From: Acidihalobacter prosperus | GTDB lineage: Bacteria > Pseudomonadota > Gammaproteobacteria > DSM-5130 > Acidihalobacteraceae | NCBI RefSeq assembly: GCF_000754095.2 | Contig: NZ_JQSG02000002.1 | Span: forward strand, 1 to 64,000 | Length of the DNA: 64,000 bases | Direction: 5' to 3' | Shown here: positions 18,604-32,143 of the stretch, piece by piece | Layout of the letters: every line of letters begins with the position of its first letter | How positions within the stretch are numbered: position 1 is the first letter of the stretch | Translations under genes and position numbers: made by a program | Notes under the pieces: model-generated | The model's input: the letters and a program-made list of their open reading frames with translations, nothing else | The model's database searches: none | Told to the model about the DNA's origin: nothing

Positions 18604-19653
18604 ATGCGAGAAGGCTTCGAGATACTGGGCCGCCATATCGCCCCCGGCACGCGTTGCGCGATCGAGCTGCCGTTGCCGCCGCTCTACACCCATACCCCGC
18701 TGACCATGCGTCTGCACGTCGTGCATGGACGCCGGCCGGGACCGCGCCTGCTGGTCTGCGCGGCGGTGCACGGCGACGAGATCAACGGCGTCGAGATCAT
18801 CCGTCGTCTGCTCGCGCACCGGCAGCTCGACCGCCTGCGCGGCACGCTGATCGCCGTTCCGGTAGTCAATGTCTACGGGCTGGTCGCCCAGTCGCGCTAT
18901 CTGCCGGACCGCCGCGACCTCAACCGCAGTTTTCCCGGCTCCGACCATGGCAGCCTGGCGGCGCGCATCGCCAACGCCTTCCTGAACGAGGTCGTGGCAC
19001 GATGCAGCCACGGCATCGACCTGCACACCGGTGCGGTCCATCGCACCAACCTGCCGCAGATCCGCGCCAACCTCGACGATACCGAAATCAACCGCCTGGC
19101 ACGCGCCTTCGGCGTCAGCGTGCTGCTCAACGGCGAACTGCCGGAAGGCTCGTTGCGCCAGGCGGCGGATGCGGTCGGCGTGCCCATTCTGCTCTACGAG
19201 GCCGGCGAGGCCCTGCGCTTCGACGACCTAAGCGTGCGCCTCGGCGTCTCCGGCATCCTCAACGTCATGCGCGCGCTCGACATGCTGCCGCCCACACGCA
19301 AACCCCGGCGCGGCGACGCACGGCCCTTCGTGGCGCATGGCTCGAGCTGGGTCCGGGCGCCCGCCAGCGGCATTCTGCGCAGCTACGCCGCCCTCGGCGC
19401 CTACGTCGATCGCGATGCTTTGCTCGGCATCGTGGCCGACCCCTTCGGCGACAACGAGAGCGAGGTGCGTGCACCGGCGGCCGGCGTGGTCATAGGACGT
19501 ACGCAGATACCGCTGATCCACGAGGGCGAGGCGCTCTATCATCTCGCGCGCTTCAAGGCCCCGGAGGCGGTCGCCAGCAGCCTGGAAATATTCCAGGGCG
19601 AGCCGTCGCTGGGTGCGGACTTTCAGCCGCCCGGGGCCGAGCCCGACGTCTGA
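18604..19653 (+). CDS. Succinylglutamate desuccinylase/aspartoacylase family hydrolase
   Basis: Zinc carboxypeptidase-like amidohydrolase of 349 aa. The zinc-site motif HGDEINGVEI (about 57-66) and a later GIDLHTGAVHRTNLPQ (about 138) supply the usual His-x-x-Glu and His ligands. It lies 5 nt after rimK. With rimK and the protease it forms a cluster seen in many proteobacteria, where it may remove glutamyl or N-acyl groups. The actual substrate is not known. Confidence 0.88.
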   Translation: MREGFEILGRHIAPGTRCAIELPLPPLYTHTPLTMRLHVVHGRRPGPRLLVCAAVHGDEINGVEIIRRLLAHRQLDRLRGTLIAVPVVNVYGLVAQSRYLPDRRDLNRSFPGSDHGSLAARIANAFLNEVVARCSHGIDLHTGAVHRTNLPQIRANLDDTEINRLARAFGVSVLLNGELPEGSLRQAADAVGVPILLYEAGEALRFDDLSVRLGVSGILNVMRALDMLPPTRKPRRGDARPFVAHGSSWVRAPASGILRSYAALGAYVDRDALLGIVADPFGDNESEVRAPAAGVVIGRTQIPLIHEGEALYHLARFKAPEAVASSLEIFQGEPSLGADFQPPGAEPDV

Positions 19654-19749
19654 ATCGTAGCCGCGGCTTCTGGACAGAACGGGCGCGGACGGCGAAGATG
19701 CTCCCGTCGCAAGCCCACCGACATCGCATGCCAACGACAAGGAATTCTG

Positions 19750-20193
19750 ATGCAATTCAGCGCCAAACGCCTTTTCGACCGGGTGACCGGCCTCGTCTTC
19801 GCGGTCATGCTGCTGTTTCTGACCATCGGCATCATCATGGGTACGGGACACCTCTTCACCCTACTGTTCGAGATGGCCAGAAGCGGTGAAATCGCGCGCG
19901 GCTACCTCGACATCATCTCGGAAGTACTGTCGCTGTTCGTACTGATCGAATTGTCGCGCTCGCTGGCCGAATACTTCCGCGTCAACCGCCTGCGCCTGAC
20001 CTTCATCGTCGACGCCGCGATCGTCTTCGTGCTGCGCGAAATCATGATCGAGCTGTTCGAGCACAAGCTCGTCGTTGACCGCACCTATGCCCTGAGCACG
20101 CTGCTGTTCGTGCTCGGCGCGCTACGCATCGGCTCGGTGCTGGTGTACCAGCGCGGCCTGTCGATCGGCAACCGCGATGCGGACGGCGCCTGA
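19750..20193 (+). CDS. PsiE-like (phosphate-starvation-inducible E) membrane protein
   Basis: Small integral membrane protein, 147 aa, with four predicted helices (about 12-38, 48-68, 82-100, 112-132). The FRVNRLRLTFIVDAAIVFV segment and the overall pattern match the PsiE family, which is induced by phosphate starvation in E. coli. No Pho box is visible in the 96 bp upstream. The molecular function is unknown. Confidence 0.8.
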   Translation: MQFSAKRLFDRVTGLVFAVMLLFLTIGIIMGTGHLFTLLFEMARSGEIARGYLDIISEVLSLFVLIELSRSLAEYFRVNRLRLTFIVDAAIVFVLREIMIELFEHKLVVDRTYALSTLLFVLGALRIGSVLVYQRGLSIGNRDADGA

Positions 20194-20259
20194 GGCGCGT
20201 ACCGCTTCTGCTAGGATAGTCTGCCGTCGCTGCGCTCAACCCGCCCCAGGAGACCGCCC

Positions 20260-21582
20260 ATGACCACCAAGGACACCGTCACACTCACCGACAACGCCAC
20301 CGGCAAGCAGATCGAGCTGCCGGTTCTGCGGGGTGAAGACGGCCCGGCCGCGATCGACGTGCGCGACCTCTACCGGGAGCTGGGCTATTTCACCTACGAC
20401 CCAGGCTTCCTGGCCACGGCCAGCTGCCAGAGCGCGCTGACCTATATCGACGGCAACGAAGGCATCCTGCGCTATCGCGGCTACCCGATCGAACAACTGG
20501 CGCAGCACAGCAGCTATATCGAGGTCTGCTATCTGCTGCTCTACGGCGAACTCCCGGTGTCTGCGGAGCTGGAGACCTTTACCCGCCACATCACCCGCCA
20601 CACCATGCTGCACGAGGCGATGCGCCGTTTCATGAGCGCCTTCCGCCACGACGCCCACCCGATGGCCACCATGGTCGGCGTGGTCGGCGCGCTGTCGGCC
20701 TTCTACAGCGATTCCACGGACGTGCACAATGCCCGCCAGCGCGAAATCTCCGCGCACAGGCTGATCGCCAAGATGCCGACCATCGCCGCCTGGAGTTACA
20801 AGCACTCCATCGGCGAACCCTTCGTCTACCCCGACAACGAACTGGGTTTCACCGAAAATTTCCTACGCATGATGTTTGCGGTGCCCACGGAAGCCTTCGA
20901 ACCCGATCCGCGCTTCGTACGCGCGCTCGACCTGATCCTCATCCTGCACGCCGATCACGAGCAGAACGCCTCGACCTCGACCGTGCGCCTGACCGGCAGC
21001 TCGGAAGCCAACCCCTTCGCGGCCATCTCGGCGGGCATCGCCTCGCTGTGGGGACCGGCGCACGGCGGCGCCAACGAGGCGGTCATCCGCATGCTCGACG
21101 AGATCGTCGCCGAAGGCAGGCCCGTTCAGCACTACGTCGATCGCGCCAAGGACAAGAACGACCGCTTCCGACTCATGGGCTTCGGACACCGCGTCTACAA
21201 GAATTACGACCCGCGCGCGCGCATCATCCGCAAGGTCTGCCACGAGCTGCTGATCAGCCTGGAACCCGGCAACCCCAACCAGGCGCTGTTCGACGTGGCC
21301 ATGGAGCTCGAACGCATCGCCCTGCAGGACGAATACTTCCAGGAACGCAATCTCTACCCGAACGTCGATTTCTATTCGGGCATCATCCTCAGCGCCATGG
21401 GCATTCCGCTCAACATGTTCACGGTCATTTTCGCCATGGCCAGGACCGTCGGCTGGGTCGCGCACTGGATGGAAATGATGTCCGACCCCAAGGCCCGGAT
21501 CGGCCGCCCCCGGCAACTCTATGTCGGCTACGGCGCCCGCGACTACGTCCCCCTGAAGGCACGCCGGGAACGACCGGCTTGA
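20260..21582 (+). CDS. gltA: Citrate synthase
   Basis: Condenses acetyl-CoA and oxaloacetate to citrate at the entry of the TCA cycle. The protein has 440 aa, the length of the hexameric, NADH-sensitive type II enzymes of Gram-negative bacteria. Catalytic regions are intact: [15 protein letters not shown] (about 229) and [11 protein letters not shown] (about 265), then [14 protein letters not shown] (about 307). A likely ribosome-binding site (AGGAG) precedes the ATG. Confidence 0.96.
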   Translation: MTTKDTVTLTDNATGKQIELPVLRGEDGPAAIDVRDLYRELGYFTYDPGFLATASCQSALTYIDGNEGILRYRGYPIEQLAQHSSYIEVCYLLLYGELPVSAELETFTRHITRHTMLHEAMRRFMSAFRHDAHPMATMVGVVGALSAFYSDSTDVHNARQREISAHRLIAKMPTIAAWSYKHSIGEPFVYPDNELGFTENFLRMMFAVPTEAFEPDPRFVRALDLILILHADHEQNASTSTVRLTGSSEANPFAAISAGIASLWGPAHGGANEAVIRMLDEIVAEGRPVQHYVDRAKDKNDRFRLMGFGHRVYKNYDPRARIIRKVCHELLISLEPGNPNQALFDVAMELERIALQDEYFQERNLYPNVDFYSGIILSAMGIPLNMFTVIFAMARTVGWVAHWMEMMSDPKARIGRPRQLYVGYGARDYVPLKARRERPA

Positions 21583-21599
21583 CCCGCAAGACCACAAAC

Positions 21600-21623
21600 A
21601 TTAGATTTTACTAATATTACTAA
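21600..21623 (+). promoter_or_regulatory. AT-rich dyad and direct repeat upstream of DUF2892 gene
   Basis: ATTAG (21600-21604) and CTAAT (21611-21615) form a short dyad, and TTACTAA is directly repeated (21608-21614 and 21617-21623). The block stands out sharply in GC-rich DNA and lies 20 bp before the ATG of the small membrane protein. It looks like a regulator-binding site; the protein that binds it is unknown. Confidence 0.4.
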
Positions 21624-21643
21624 CCGTTCAGGAGCACTCGATC

Positions 21644-21844
21644 ATGTCCATCACGCGTATCGTCATGGCCACCGCCGGCACCTTCATCCTGGTCAGCCTG
21701 CTGCTGGCGCATTTCGTCAATCCCAACTGGCTGTGGTTCACCGCCTTCGTCGGCGCCAACCTGCTGCAGTCCGCATTCACCGGCTTCTGCCCGCTGGTAA
21801 CCATCCTCAAGAAGCTCGGCGTACGGCCCGCAGACGCCTTCTGA
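21644..21844 (+). CDS. DUF2892 (YgaP-type transmembrane) small membrane protein
   Basis: The protein has 66 aa and two membrane helices (about 5-24 and 32-50). The segment [15 protein letters not shown], with its single Cys, matches the inner-membrane part of YgaP-like proteins. In other bacteria this domain is often fused to or next to rhodaneses and sulfide-responsive regulators. An AGGAG ribosome-binding site lies before the ATG. It stands alone here, without a rhodanese domain. Confidence 0.8.
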   Translation: MSITRIVMATAGTFILVSLLLAHFVNPNWLWFTAFVGANLLQSAFTGFCPLVTILKKLGVRPADAF

Positions 21845-21881
21845 GCGAAAACGCGACTCAGCCCCACGGGCGGCACGGCGT

Positions 21882-23474
<1,593 letters not shown>

Positions 23475-23551
23475 GGGTGTCTACCGCTAAACCTGCGAAA
23501 AGCGGGCGATTATAACGCCGCGCGGCGGCCGCGTCGCGGCTGCCGCGCGAT

Positions 23552-24016
23552 CTAAAGATTCCGGGCCATCACCAGCGCATCCTCTCGCCCGCGTGCCGCA
23601 GGATAATAGCCCTTGCGCAAACCGACCTCGTTGAAACCTTCGGACAAGTACAGATTCAACGCGGTACGGTTGGAAGGGCGCACCTCAAGAAAGGCCGTTT
23701 CGGCGCCCTGCCCCTTTGCCCAGTTCACCAGCGCACGCAGCAAGAAGCGCCCGTAACCGCGCCCCTGAGACTCAGGACGCACCGTGAGATTGAGAATATG
23801 GTATTCGCCCACCGCGAGCGAGGTGATGGCGTAACCGGTCAATTCGCCTTGCTGATCCATCGCCCAGCAGGTATAGCCCGCCCGCAGGCAGTCGCGGAAA
23901 ATGGCCTCGGTCCAGGGGTGCGAATAGGCCCTCCGCTCGATGCCCATCAGCGCATCCAGATCCAGCACCTCCAGCGGGCGCATCCGCGGGACCGCCTCGC
24001 GAGGCCGGCTGCTCAC
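23552..24016 (-). CDS. rimI: Ribosomal protein S18 alanine N-acetyltransferase RimI
   Basis: GNAT acetyltransferase of 154 aa that acetylates the N-terminal alanine of ribosomal protein S18. The acetyl-CoA loop is PESQGRGYGRFLLRAL (about 80-95), and ALNLYLSEGFNEVGLRKGYY (about 118-137) is typical of RimI. Its ATG overlaps the stop of the upstream uracil-DNA glycosylase (4 bp), so the two are co-expressed. Confidence 0.88.
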   Translation of the reverse strand: MSSRPREAVPRMRPLEVLDLDALMGIERRAYSHPWTEAIFRDCLRAGYTCWAMDQQGELTGYAITSLAVGEYHILNLTVRPESQGRGYGRFLLRALVNWAKGQGAETAFLEVRPSNRTALNLYLSEGFNEVGLRKGYYPAARGREDALVMARNL

Positions 24017-24807
24017 CCGTCACCCGCTATCTGCGCGCGCGCGAGGCGCAAATCGTCCCAGGCACGCGCCTTCTGCTCGGGACTGCGCAGCAGATAGGCC
24101 GGATGATAGGTCACGATCAGCGGGATCGTACCGGCATAGCGGTGGACACGCCCGCGCAGTTGCCCGACCGGTGTATCGGTTTGCAGCAGGCTTTGCGCCG
24201 CGAAGCGTCCCAGCGCCAGTATCAGCCGCGGCTGCACCAGGGCGATCTGGCGGTCGAGATAGGCCCCGCAGGCACTCACCTCCTCGGGTTGCGGATCCCG
24301 GTTGCCGGGCGGACGGCACTTGACCACATTGGCGATATACACGGCCTCGCGGCGCAGGCCGATGGCGACGAACATGTTGTCCAGCAATCGTCCGGCACGA
24401 CCGACGAAGGGTTCGCCGCGGCGGTCTTCCTCGGCCCCCGGCCCCTCGCCGACGACCATCCAGTCCGCCGTTCGCTCGCCGACGCCGAAAACCGTTTGCG
24501 TCCGCCCTTCGGCCAACGCACAGCGGCGGCAGGCCGCCACCGCGGCCTCCAGCCGCGGCCAATCCATCTCCGCCACGTCCGCCCTCGCGCCTGCCGTGAC
24601 ATGGCCTGCCGCCACGGGCGCCGGCGCCATATTCGCCAACGCGATCTCCTCGGCCGCGGCATCCGCAGCCACGGGCGAGCACTGACCCGACACTCGCGGC
24701 GCGGCGCGCAGTGCCCAAGGCTGTATGCCCATCGCCGAAAGATAATGCGCGTTTCTCGTGCTCACTCCGGCTTCCCGTTGCTTGTTTGGCGGAATGCTAG
24801 CGTCCAC
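24013..24807 (-). CDS. Uracil-DNA glycosylase, family 4 (Fe-S type)
   Basis: Removes uracil from DNA. The protein has 264 aa. The catalytic core starts at about residue 85 with a CxxC iron-sulfur motif (CRRCAL), motif GEGPGAEEDRRGEPFVG (about 120), NVVKCRPPGNRDPQPEEV, which supplies a further Cys, and motif HPAYLLRSP (about 237). The first 80 residues are a low-complexity linker, like the N-terminal extensions seen in proteobacterial members. A GTG (SerThrArgAsn start) 15 codons in is a possible alternative start. Confidence 0.88.
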   Translation of the reverse strand: MDASIPPNKQREAGVSTRNAHYLSAMGIQPWALRAAPRVSGQCSPVAADAAAEEIALANMAPAPVAAGHVTAGARADVAEMDWPRLEAAVAACRRCALAEGRTQTVFGVGERTADWMVVGEGPGAEEDRRGEPFVGRAGRLLDNMFVAIGLRREAVYIANVVKCRPPGNRDPQPEEVSACGAYLDRQIALVQPRLILALGRFAAQSLLQTDTPVGQLRGRVHRYAGTIPLIVTYHPAYLLRSPEQKARAWDDLRLARAQIAGDG

Positions 24808-24844
24808 ATCGAATTGTAGCGCCGCACGGCGAACGCGCGGCCGG

Positions 24845-26389
24845 CTAGACGTCGCCGAGCTGAGGGTGCGCGCGCTGCACCACCGAGGCCAGCTTGTCCA
24901 GGGCGTTCAGATAGGCTTTGGCCGAGGCGATCACGATATCGGTATCCGCGCCCTGGCCGTTGACGATGCGTCCGCTGCGCTCCATGCGTACCGTCACCTC
25001 GCCTTGCGCATCGGTACCGCTGGTGATGTTGTTCACCGAATAGAGCTGCAGCTGCGCCTTGCTGTCGACGATCGATTCGATGGCGCGGAAGGTGGCGTCC
25101 ACCGGGCCACTGCCCGCAGCCTCGGCCGAGCGTTCCTCGCCGTATACGCTCAGGGTGACCTTGGCGAGCGGCACCTCGCCGGTCTCGGAACAGACGCGCA
25201 TCGACACCAGCACATGCTGCCCGGTTTCGGAGGCCACCGTCTCGGACACCAGCGCCTGCAGGTCCTCGTCGAAGATCTCGTGCTTCTTGTCCGCCAGCAC
25301 CTTGAAGCGGGTGAAGGCGTCGTTGAGTTCCTCCTCGGAGGCGAACTCGATGCCCAGTTCCTTGAGCCGGGTACGCAGCGCGTTGCGTCCGGAATGCTTG
25401 CCGAGCACGATGCGGTTGGCGCTCCAGCCCACATCCTCGGCGCGCATGATCTCGTAGGTCTCGCGCGACTTGAGCACGCCGTCCTGGTGGATGCCGGATT
25501 CGTGCGCGAAGGCGTTGGCGCCGACGATGGCCTTGTTCGGCTGCACCGGGAAGCCGGTGATGGTCGACACCAGTCGCGAGGCCGGCACGATCTGGGTGGT
25601 GTCGATGCCGGTATCGCAGGCGAACATGTCGCGTCGCGTGCGCACCGTCATCACGATCTCTTCCAACGCGGCGTTGCCGGCACGCTCGCCGAGCCCGTTG
25701 ATGGTGCACTCCACCTGACGCGCGCCGGCCTGCACCGCCGACAGCGAGTTGGCCACGGCAAGACCCAGATCGTTGTGGCAATGCACCGAAAACACGGCCT
25801 TGTCGGCATTCGGAATCCGGTTCAGCAGGGCTTCGATCAACGTGCCGAACTGTCCCGGCAGGTTGTAGCCGACCGTATCCGGGATGTTGATCGTGCGCGC
25901 ACCCGCCTCGATCGCCGCCTCGATGATCCGACAGAGAAAATCGACCTCGGAACGGCCGGCATCCTCGGCGGAAAATTCGACATCGTCGGTGTAGCGACGC
26001 GCGTGGTGCACCGCCTTGACGGCCTGCTCGACGACCTGGTCGGGCTCCATGCGCAACTTGTGCGCCATGTGGATGGGCGAGGTCGCGATGAAGGTATGGA
26101 TGCGGCCCGCCTTGGCCGGTTTGATCGCCTCGCCGGCGCGGTCGATGTCGCGCTCCAGCGCCCGGGCCAGCCCGCAGACCACGCTGTCGGTGACGGCGCG
26201 TGCCACCGCGCTCACGCCCTCGAAATCGTCGGGACTGGCGATCGGGAAGCCCGCCTCGATCACGTCGACCCGCATGCGCTCGAGCACCTTGGCGATACGC
26301 ACCTTCTCGTCGCGCGTCATCGATGCGCCCGGACTCTGCTCGCCGTCGCGCAGGGTGGTATCGAAAATGATCAGACGATCGTTGGACAT
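24845..26389 (-). CDS. leuA: 2-isopropylmalate synthase
   Basis: First committed step of leucine synthesis: condenses 2-oxoisovalerate with acetyl-CoA. The protein has 514 aa. The HMGL-like TIM barrel opens with [15 protein letters not shown] (8-22) and contains the metal motif CHNDLG (about 203). The C-terminal LeuA dimer/allosteric domain covers about 390-514. The start [13 protein letters not shown] is the family norm; the frame stays open upstream but without leuA-like sequence. No leader peptide or attenuator is visible. Confidence 0.96.
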   Translation of the reverse strand: MSNDRLIIFDTTLRDGEQSPGASMTRDEKVRIAKVLERMRVDVIEAGFPIASPDDFEGVSAVARAVTDSVVCGLARALERDIDRAGEAIKPAKAGRIHTFIATSPIHMAHKLRMEPDQVVEQAVKAVHHARRYTDDVEFSAEDAGRSEVDFLCRIIEAAIEAGARTINIPDTVGYNLPGQFGTLIEALLNRIPNADKAVFSVHCHNDLGLAVANSLSAVQAGARQVECTINGLGERAGNAALEEIVMTVRTRRDMFACDTGIDTTQIVPASRLVSTITGFPVQPNKAIVGANAFAHESGIHQDGVLKSRETYEIMRAEDVGWSANRIVLGKHSGRNALRTRLKELGIEFASEEELNDAFTRFKVLADKKHEIFDEDLQALVSETVASETGQHVLVSMRVCSETGEVPLAKVTLSVYGEERSAEAAGSGPVDATFRAIESIVDSKAQLQLYSVNNITSGTDAQGEVTVRMERSGRIVNGQGADTDIVIASAKAYLNALDKLASVVQRAHPQLGDV

Positions 26390-26769
26390 GGCTGCTCCCG
26401 CTAACCCGGCGACCGGGGCCGGATGTTCGTTTAGAGTATGGGTCGGAAAACCGCTTCGCGCCGGCCGACGGGCGCGATCAGACGAACGATCGGTTCGTCG
26501 GATGCGGCGCGCCGCCGCTTGCGCGACCCTCTCGCAGGGCGCTGCCACGGCGCGTGACGAGCGTGTTCGGACCATGATAGCCAAGCCCCGATGCACTGCC
26601 AAGCCTGGCAGCGGGGCCCCGGCACGGGGTTTCGTTCGTCGGCGCGACACGATACATTGCACCTCACTCCCCATGACAATCGGACCGGATGAGCGTATCC
26701 GACGGCGCGAACAGGCCATCCCTGGCCGCGCGCCGACGGCAGGCGCCGAAAGCCCGAGGAACAACACCC
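26390..26769. other. Gene-free divergent region leuA / ABC importer
   Basis: This stretch of 380 bp between two divergent starts must carry the promoters of both leuA and the ABC importer. I find no convincing -35/-10 pair, T-box, leader peptide or strong dyad. Apparent reading frames through it are upstream extensions of the flanking genes. Confidence 0.5.
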
Positions 26770-28347
26770 ATGAGCGATACACCCCGACACCGAAAATCCG
26801 CGACGACCAAGCCGCTCTCGCCCGAGCGCCGCGACTTTCTGCGCGCCAGCGGCGTGCTCGGCCTAGGCCTCGCCAGCAGCGGTCTGGCATTGCATCCGGG
26901 CAGCGCCCGGGCCGCCGAGCCGCCCAAACGCGGCGGCACCCTGCGCGTCGCGGTCCCGGCCGCCAAGTCCATCGACCCGCTGAAGATCGACAGCGCCGGC
27001 GCCATCGCCATCGTACAGCAGGTCGGCGAGTATCTCGTCTGGGCCGAGCCCGACCTCAGCCTGCGTCCGGTGCTCGCCACCGCATGGCACACCCCGGACG
27101 GCGGCAAAACCTGGATTTTCGAGCTGCGCCGGGGCGTCAGGTTTCACGATGGCCGCGAGATGACGGCCGACGACGTGGTCGCCACCTTCGAACGGCTGGT
27201 CGACCCCAAGCAGGCCTCGGTGGCGCGGGCACAGATCCCGTTCCTCAAGCCCGGCGACACCACGAAGGTCGATCGCCATACGGTCAAGTTCGCGCTTGAT
27301 CGGCCAGTGGGCGAGTTCCCCTATTACACCCAGATATATAACGCGATCATCCTGCCGCACGACTACGCCGGCGATTTCGCCAAGCATCCGGTCGGCACCG
27401 GCCCGTTCCGCATGGTCGACTACAAACCGCAGCAACATGCGCGCTTCGAACGCAATCCGGATTACTGGGATGCCGGCAAACCCTATCTGGATGCCGTGCA
27501 CCTTGGCCTGTACGGCTCGCCCCAGCCGATGATTCTCGCGCTGCAGGGCGGCGGCGCCGACATGATGCTCGGCATTTCCTCGATCGACGCCAAGCCGCTG
27601 CTGGACAAGCCGGACATCCGTATCGCCCGCGCCCATTCTTCCGCCACCCGCCTGCTCGCCATGCGCGTCGACCGCAAACCCTTCGACGACCGCCGCGTGC
27701 GCGAGGCGGTGGCACTGTGCCTGAATCGCGAAGCCATGCTCGAGGTGCTGCTCGGCGGCGCGGGCGAACTTGGCAACGATCATCCCGTCGCCCCCATTTT
27801 CGGCGATCACATCCGGCTCAAGCAACGCCGTCGGGATATCGCCCACGCCAAGCAGCTGCTGGCGCAGGCAGGCCATCCCACGGGTTTCGACATCGACCTC
27901 TACACCGGCGACTATCTGGAACTGCCTCAATACGCCATCCTCGCGCAACAGATGCTGGCGCCCGCCGGCATTCGCGTGAAACTGCACGTGGAGCCGCTCA
28001 ACACCTATTACGACCACTGGACCGAGGTCGATTTCGGCCTCACCGACTGGACCGGCCGCACCACACCCTCGCAGATACTGTCCGCCGCCTTCGGCGGCCA
28101 CTCCGAATGGAACGCCGCCCACTGGAAACACCCCGGTTTCGACAAGCTGGTGGCGGAGCTGGAGGCCACGGTCGATCCAAGGCAACGCGACCGTCTCGCC
28201 AATCGGGCCGCCGCGATGCTGCATGACGACGTGCCCGCCGCCATCGCCTACTTCATCGACCTGCTGCGGCCGATGCGGCGCAATGTCAGAGGCGTCGAGG
28301 CCAATATGTCGCAATATCTCGATCTCACCCGCGCCTGGCTGGCCTGA
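26770..28347 (+). CDS. ABC transporter substrate-binding protein, peptide/nickel type (SBP family 5)
   Basis: The protein has 525 aa. The N-terminus carries a Tat signal (RRDFLRAS at about 20, hydrophobic stretch, cleavage near ARAAEPP), so it is probably folded before export. The mature part shows SBP_bac_5 features: [45 protein letters not shown] as separate blocks. A GAGGA precedes the chosen ATG. It heads an operon with two permeases and a fused ATPase. The ligand (peptide, opine, metal chelate) cannot be told from sequence. Confidence 0.88.
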   Translation: MSDTPRHRKSATTKPLSPERRDFLRASGVLGLGLASSGLALHPGSARAAEPPKRGGTLRVAVPAAKSIDPLKIDSAGAIAIVQQVGEYLVWAEPDLSLRPVLATAWHTPDGGKTWIFELRRGVRFHDGREMTADDVVATFERLVDPKQASVARAQIPFLKPGDTTKVDRHTVKFALDRPVGEFPYYTQIYNAIILPHDYAGDFAKHPVGTGPFRMVDYKPQQHARFERNPDYWDAGKPYLDAVHLGLYGSPQPMILALQGGGADMMLGISSIDAKPLLDKPDIRIARAHSSATRLLAMRVDRKPFDDRRVREAVALCLNREAMLEVLLGGAGELGNDHPVAPIFGDHIRLKQRRRDIAHAKQLLAQAGHPTGFDIDLYTGDYLELPQYAILAQQMLAPAGIRVKLHVEPLNTYYDHWTEVDFGLTDWTGRTTPSQILSAAFGGHSEWNAAHWKHPGFDKLVAELEATVDPRQRDRLANRAAAMLHDDVPAAIAYFIDLLRPMRRNVRGVEANMSQYLDLTRAWLA

Positions 28348-28363
28348 GACACCCGACAAGCGC

Positions 28364-29323
28364 ATGGCGGTCTACATCGTTCGCCGCTTGCTGCTGCTAT
28401 GCGTCACGCTGGCCGCGGCCTCGGCGCTGATTTTCGCACTCACCGGCGTGCTGCCCGGCAGCATCGGCCGCATCATGCTCGGCCCCTTCGCCTCCCAGCA
28501 CGCGGTCGATGTACTCAATCGCCAGCTCGGCGCCAGCCTCCCCTTGTGGGAGCGTTACCTGCACTGGCTGGACGGCCTGGCGCATGGCGACTGGGGACGT
28601 TCGCTGGTTTACGACACCCCCGTCCTGCCGCTGGTTCTGGACCGCCTGAAGCACTCACTCGTGCTCGCCGCGGCAGGCCTGGCCCTGCTGCTGCCGAGCG
28701 CCATCGCCAGCGGCGTCTATGCCGCCCTGCGCGAAGGGCACGCCTTCGACCGCATCGTGTCCGTGCTCAGCCTGTCCTTCGGTGCGATTCCCGAATTCGT
28801 CACCGGCGTGGTGCTGATCGTCGTCTTCGGCATCACCCTGCACTGGCTGCCGATCCAGGCCATGCCGGCAGCCGGTGCCGGCACGCTCGACTGGCTGCGC
28901 CATCTGATCATGCCGGCGGTCGCCCTGGCGCTGACACTGTTTTCATATGTCTTCCGCATGGCACGCAGCGGCATGATCGAAGCGCTCGCGGCCGATTACA
29001 CACGAACCGCGATACTCAAGGGTCTACCCCGCCGCGTGGTGCTGTGGCGGCACGTGCTGCGCAACGCCCTGCTGCCGACGATCACCGTCGTCGGCGCGCA
29101 GATCGGCTGGATGGTCGGCGGCCTGGTGGTGGTCGAAACCCTGTTCCGCTATCCCGGCATCGGCAGCCTCACCTACAGCGCCGCCACCAACAAGGACATT
29201 CCGTTGCTGGTCGGCTGCAGCCTGATGATCACCCTGGTCTTCGCCCTGTCGAATTTCCTGGCCGATTTGATCCACGCCCTGCTCGACCCCCGTGCACGCC
29301 ATGCCATCGCCCGCCCCGTCTGA
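28364..29323 (+). CDS. ABC transporter permease, DppB type
   Basis: The protein has 319 aa. It opens with MAVYIVRRLLLLCVTLAAAS, the usual DppB-like first helix, then a periplasmic segment and five more helices. The EAA loop lies at about residue 215 (DYTRTAILKGLPRRVVLWRH). It is 16 nt after the binding-protein gene and overlaps the next permease by 23 bp. Confidence 0.9.
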   Translation: MAVYIVRRLLLLCVTLAAASALIFALTGVLPGSIGRIMLGPFASQHAVDVLNRQLGASLPLWERYLHWLDGLAHGDWGRSLVYDTPVLPLVLDRLKHSLVLAAAGLALLLPSAIASGVYAALREGHAFDRIVSVLSLSFGAIPEFVTGVVLIVVFGITLHWLPIQAMPAAGAGTLDWLRHLIMPAVALALTLFSYVFRMARSGMIEALAADYTRTAILKGLPRRVVLWRHVLRNALLPTITVVGAQIGWMVGGLVVVETLFRYPGIGSLTYSAATNKDIPLLVGCSLMITLVFALSNFLADLIHALLDPRARHAIARPV

Positions 29324-30121
29324 CCACAGGCGCCCGCCGCTGACCCTGCTGCTGGGCCTGAGCCTGATCGCCCTCTGGGTCGTCTGCGCGCTGGCCGCAC
29401 CTTGGATCGCACCCTACTCTCCGACCGCGGTGGATTTCGGCGCCCTGTCGCAGCCGCCTTCCTGGCAGCATTGGTTCGGCACCGACCGCTTTGGCCGCGA
29501 CATCCTCAGCCGGGTGATCTACGGCGCCGCTCAGGTACTCATGGTCGCTCCCGCCGCCACCCTCCTGGGCCTGCTGCTGGGCACGCTCATCGGCCTGATC
29601 ACGGCCTATTACGGACGCTGGATCGACGAAGCCATCATGCGCATGCTCGATGCCGTCATGGCGCTGCCGCTGATCGTGCTGGCCATGCTCGCGCTCACCC
29701 TACTCGGCCCCTCCAAGCTCAACGTCGTCCTGGTCATCGGACTGGTATTCGCGCCGCTGGTGGCACGCACGGTCAGGGCGCGCGCGATGATCGAGGTTCG
29801 TCGGGAATACCTCCTCGCCGCACGCATGCGGGGCGAGGGCACGGCCTATCAGCTGTTACGGGAAATCCTGCCCAATGTCGGCGGGCCGCTCGTCGTGGAG
29901 GGTACGATTCGTCTTGGCTACGCCGTGTTCACCTCGGCCACGCTGGGCTTCCTCGGCCTCGGCGCGCAACCGCCCAGTCCCGACTGGGGCCTGATGGTCA
30001 GCCAGAACCAGACCCAGCTCACCAGCGCCCCGTGGACCGTGCTGTTCCCCGTTCTCGCCATCGTGCTGGTGGTGATCGGTATCGGCCTGACCGCCGACGG
30101 CCTGCGGACCCGGCTCGACGC

Positions 30122-30125
<4 letters not shown>
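29301..30125 (+). CDS. ABC transporter permease, DppC type
   Basis: The protein has 274 aa. The DppC-like N-terminal segment includes APWIAPYSPTAVDFGALSQP then HWFGTDRFGRDILSRVIYG. The EAA loop (EYLLAARMRGEGTAYQLLRE) is near residue 170. The start is uncertain: a GTG at 29292 or the ATG at 29301, both inside the 3' end of the previous permease. Its stop overlaps the next ATG (ATGA). Confidence 0.88.
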
Positions 30126-32131
<2,006 letters not shown>

Positions 32132-32143
32132 TCCGCCTGTACC

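Noticed and set aside
26863-28365. 500-codon antisense frame in the substrate-binding protein gene
   Set aside because: Shadow; the sense strand has a Tat signal and SBP family motifs.
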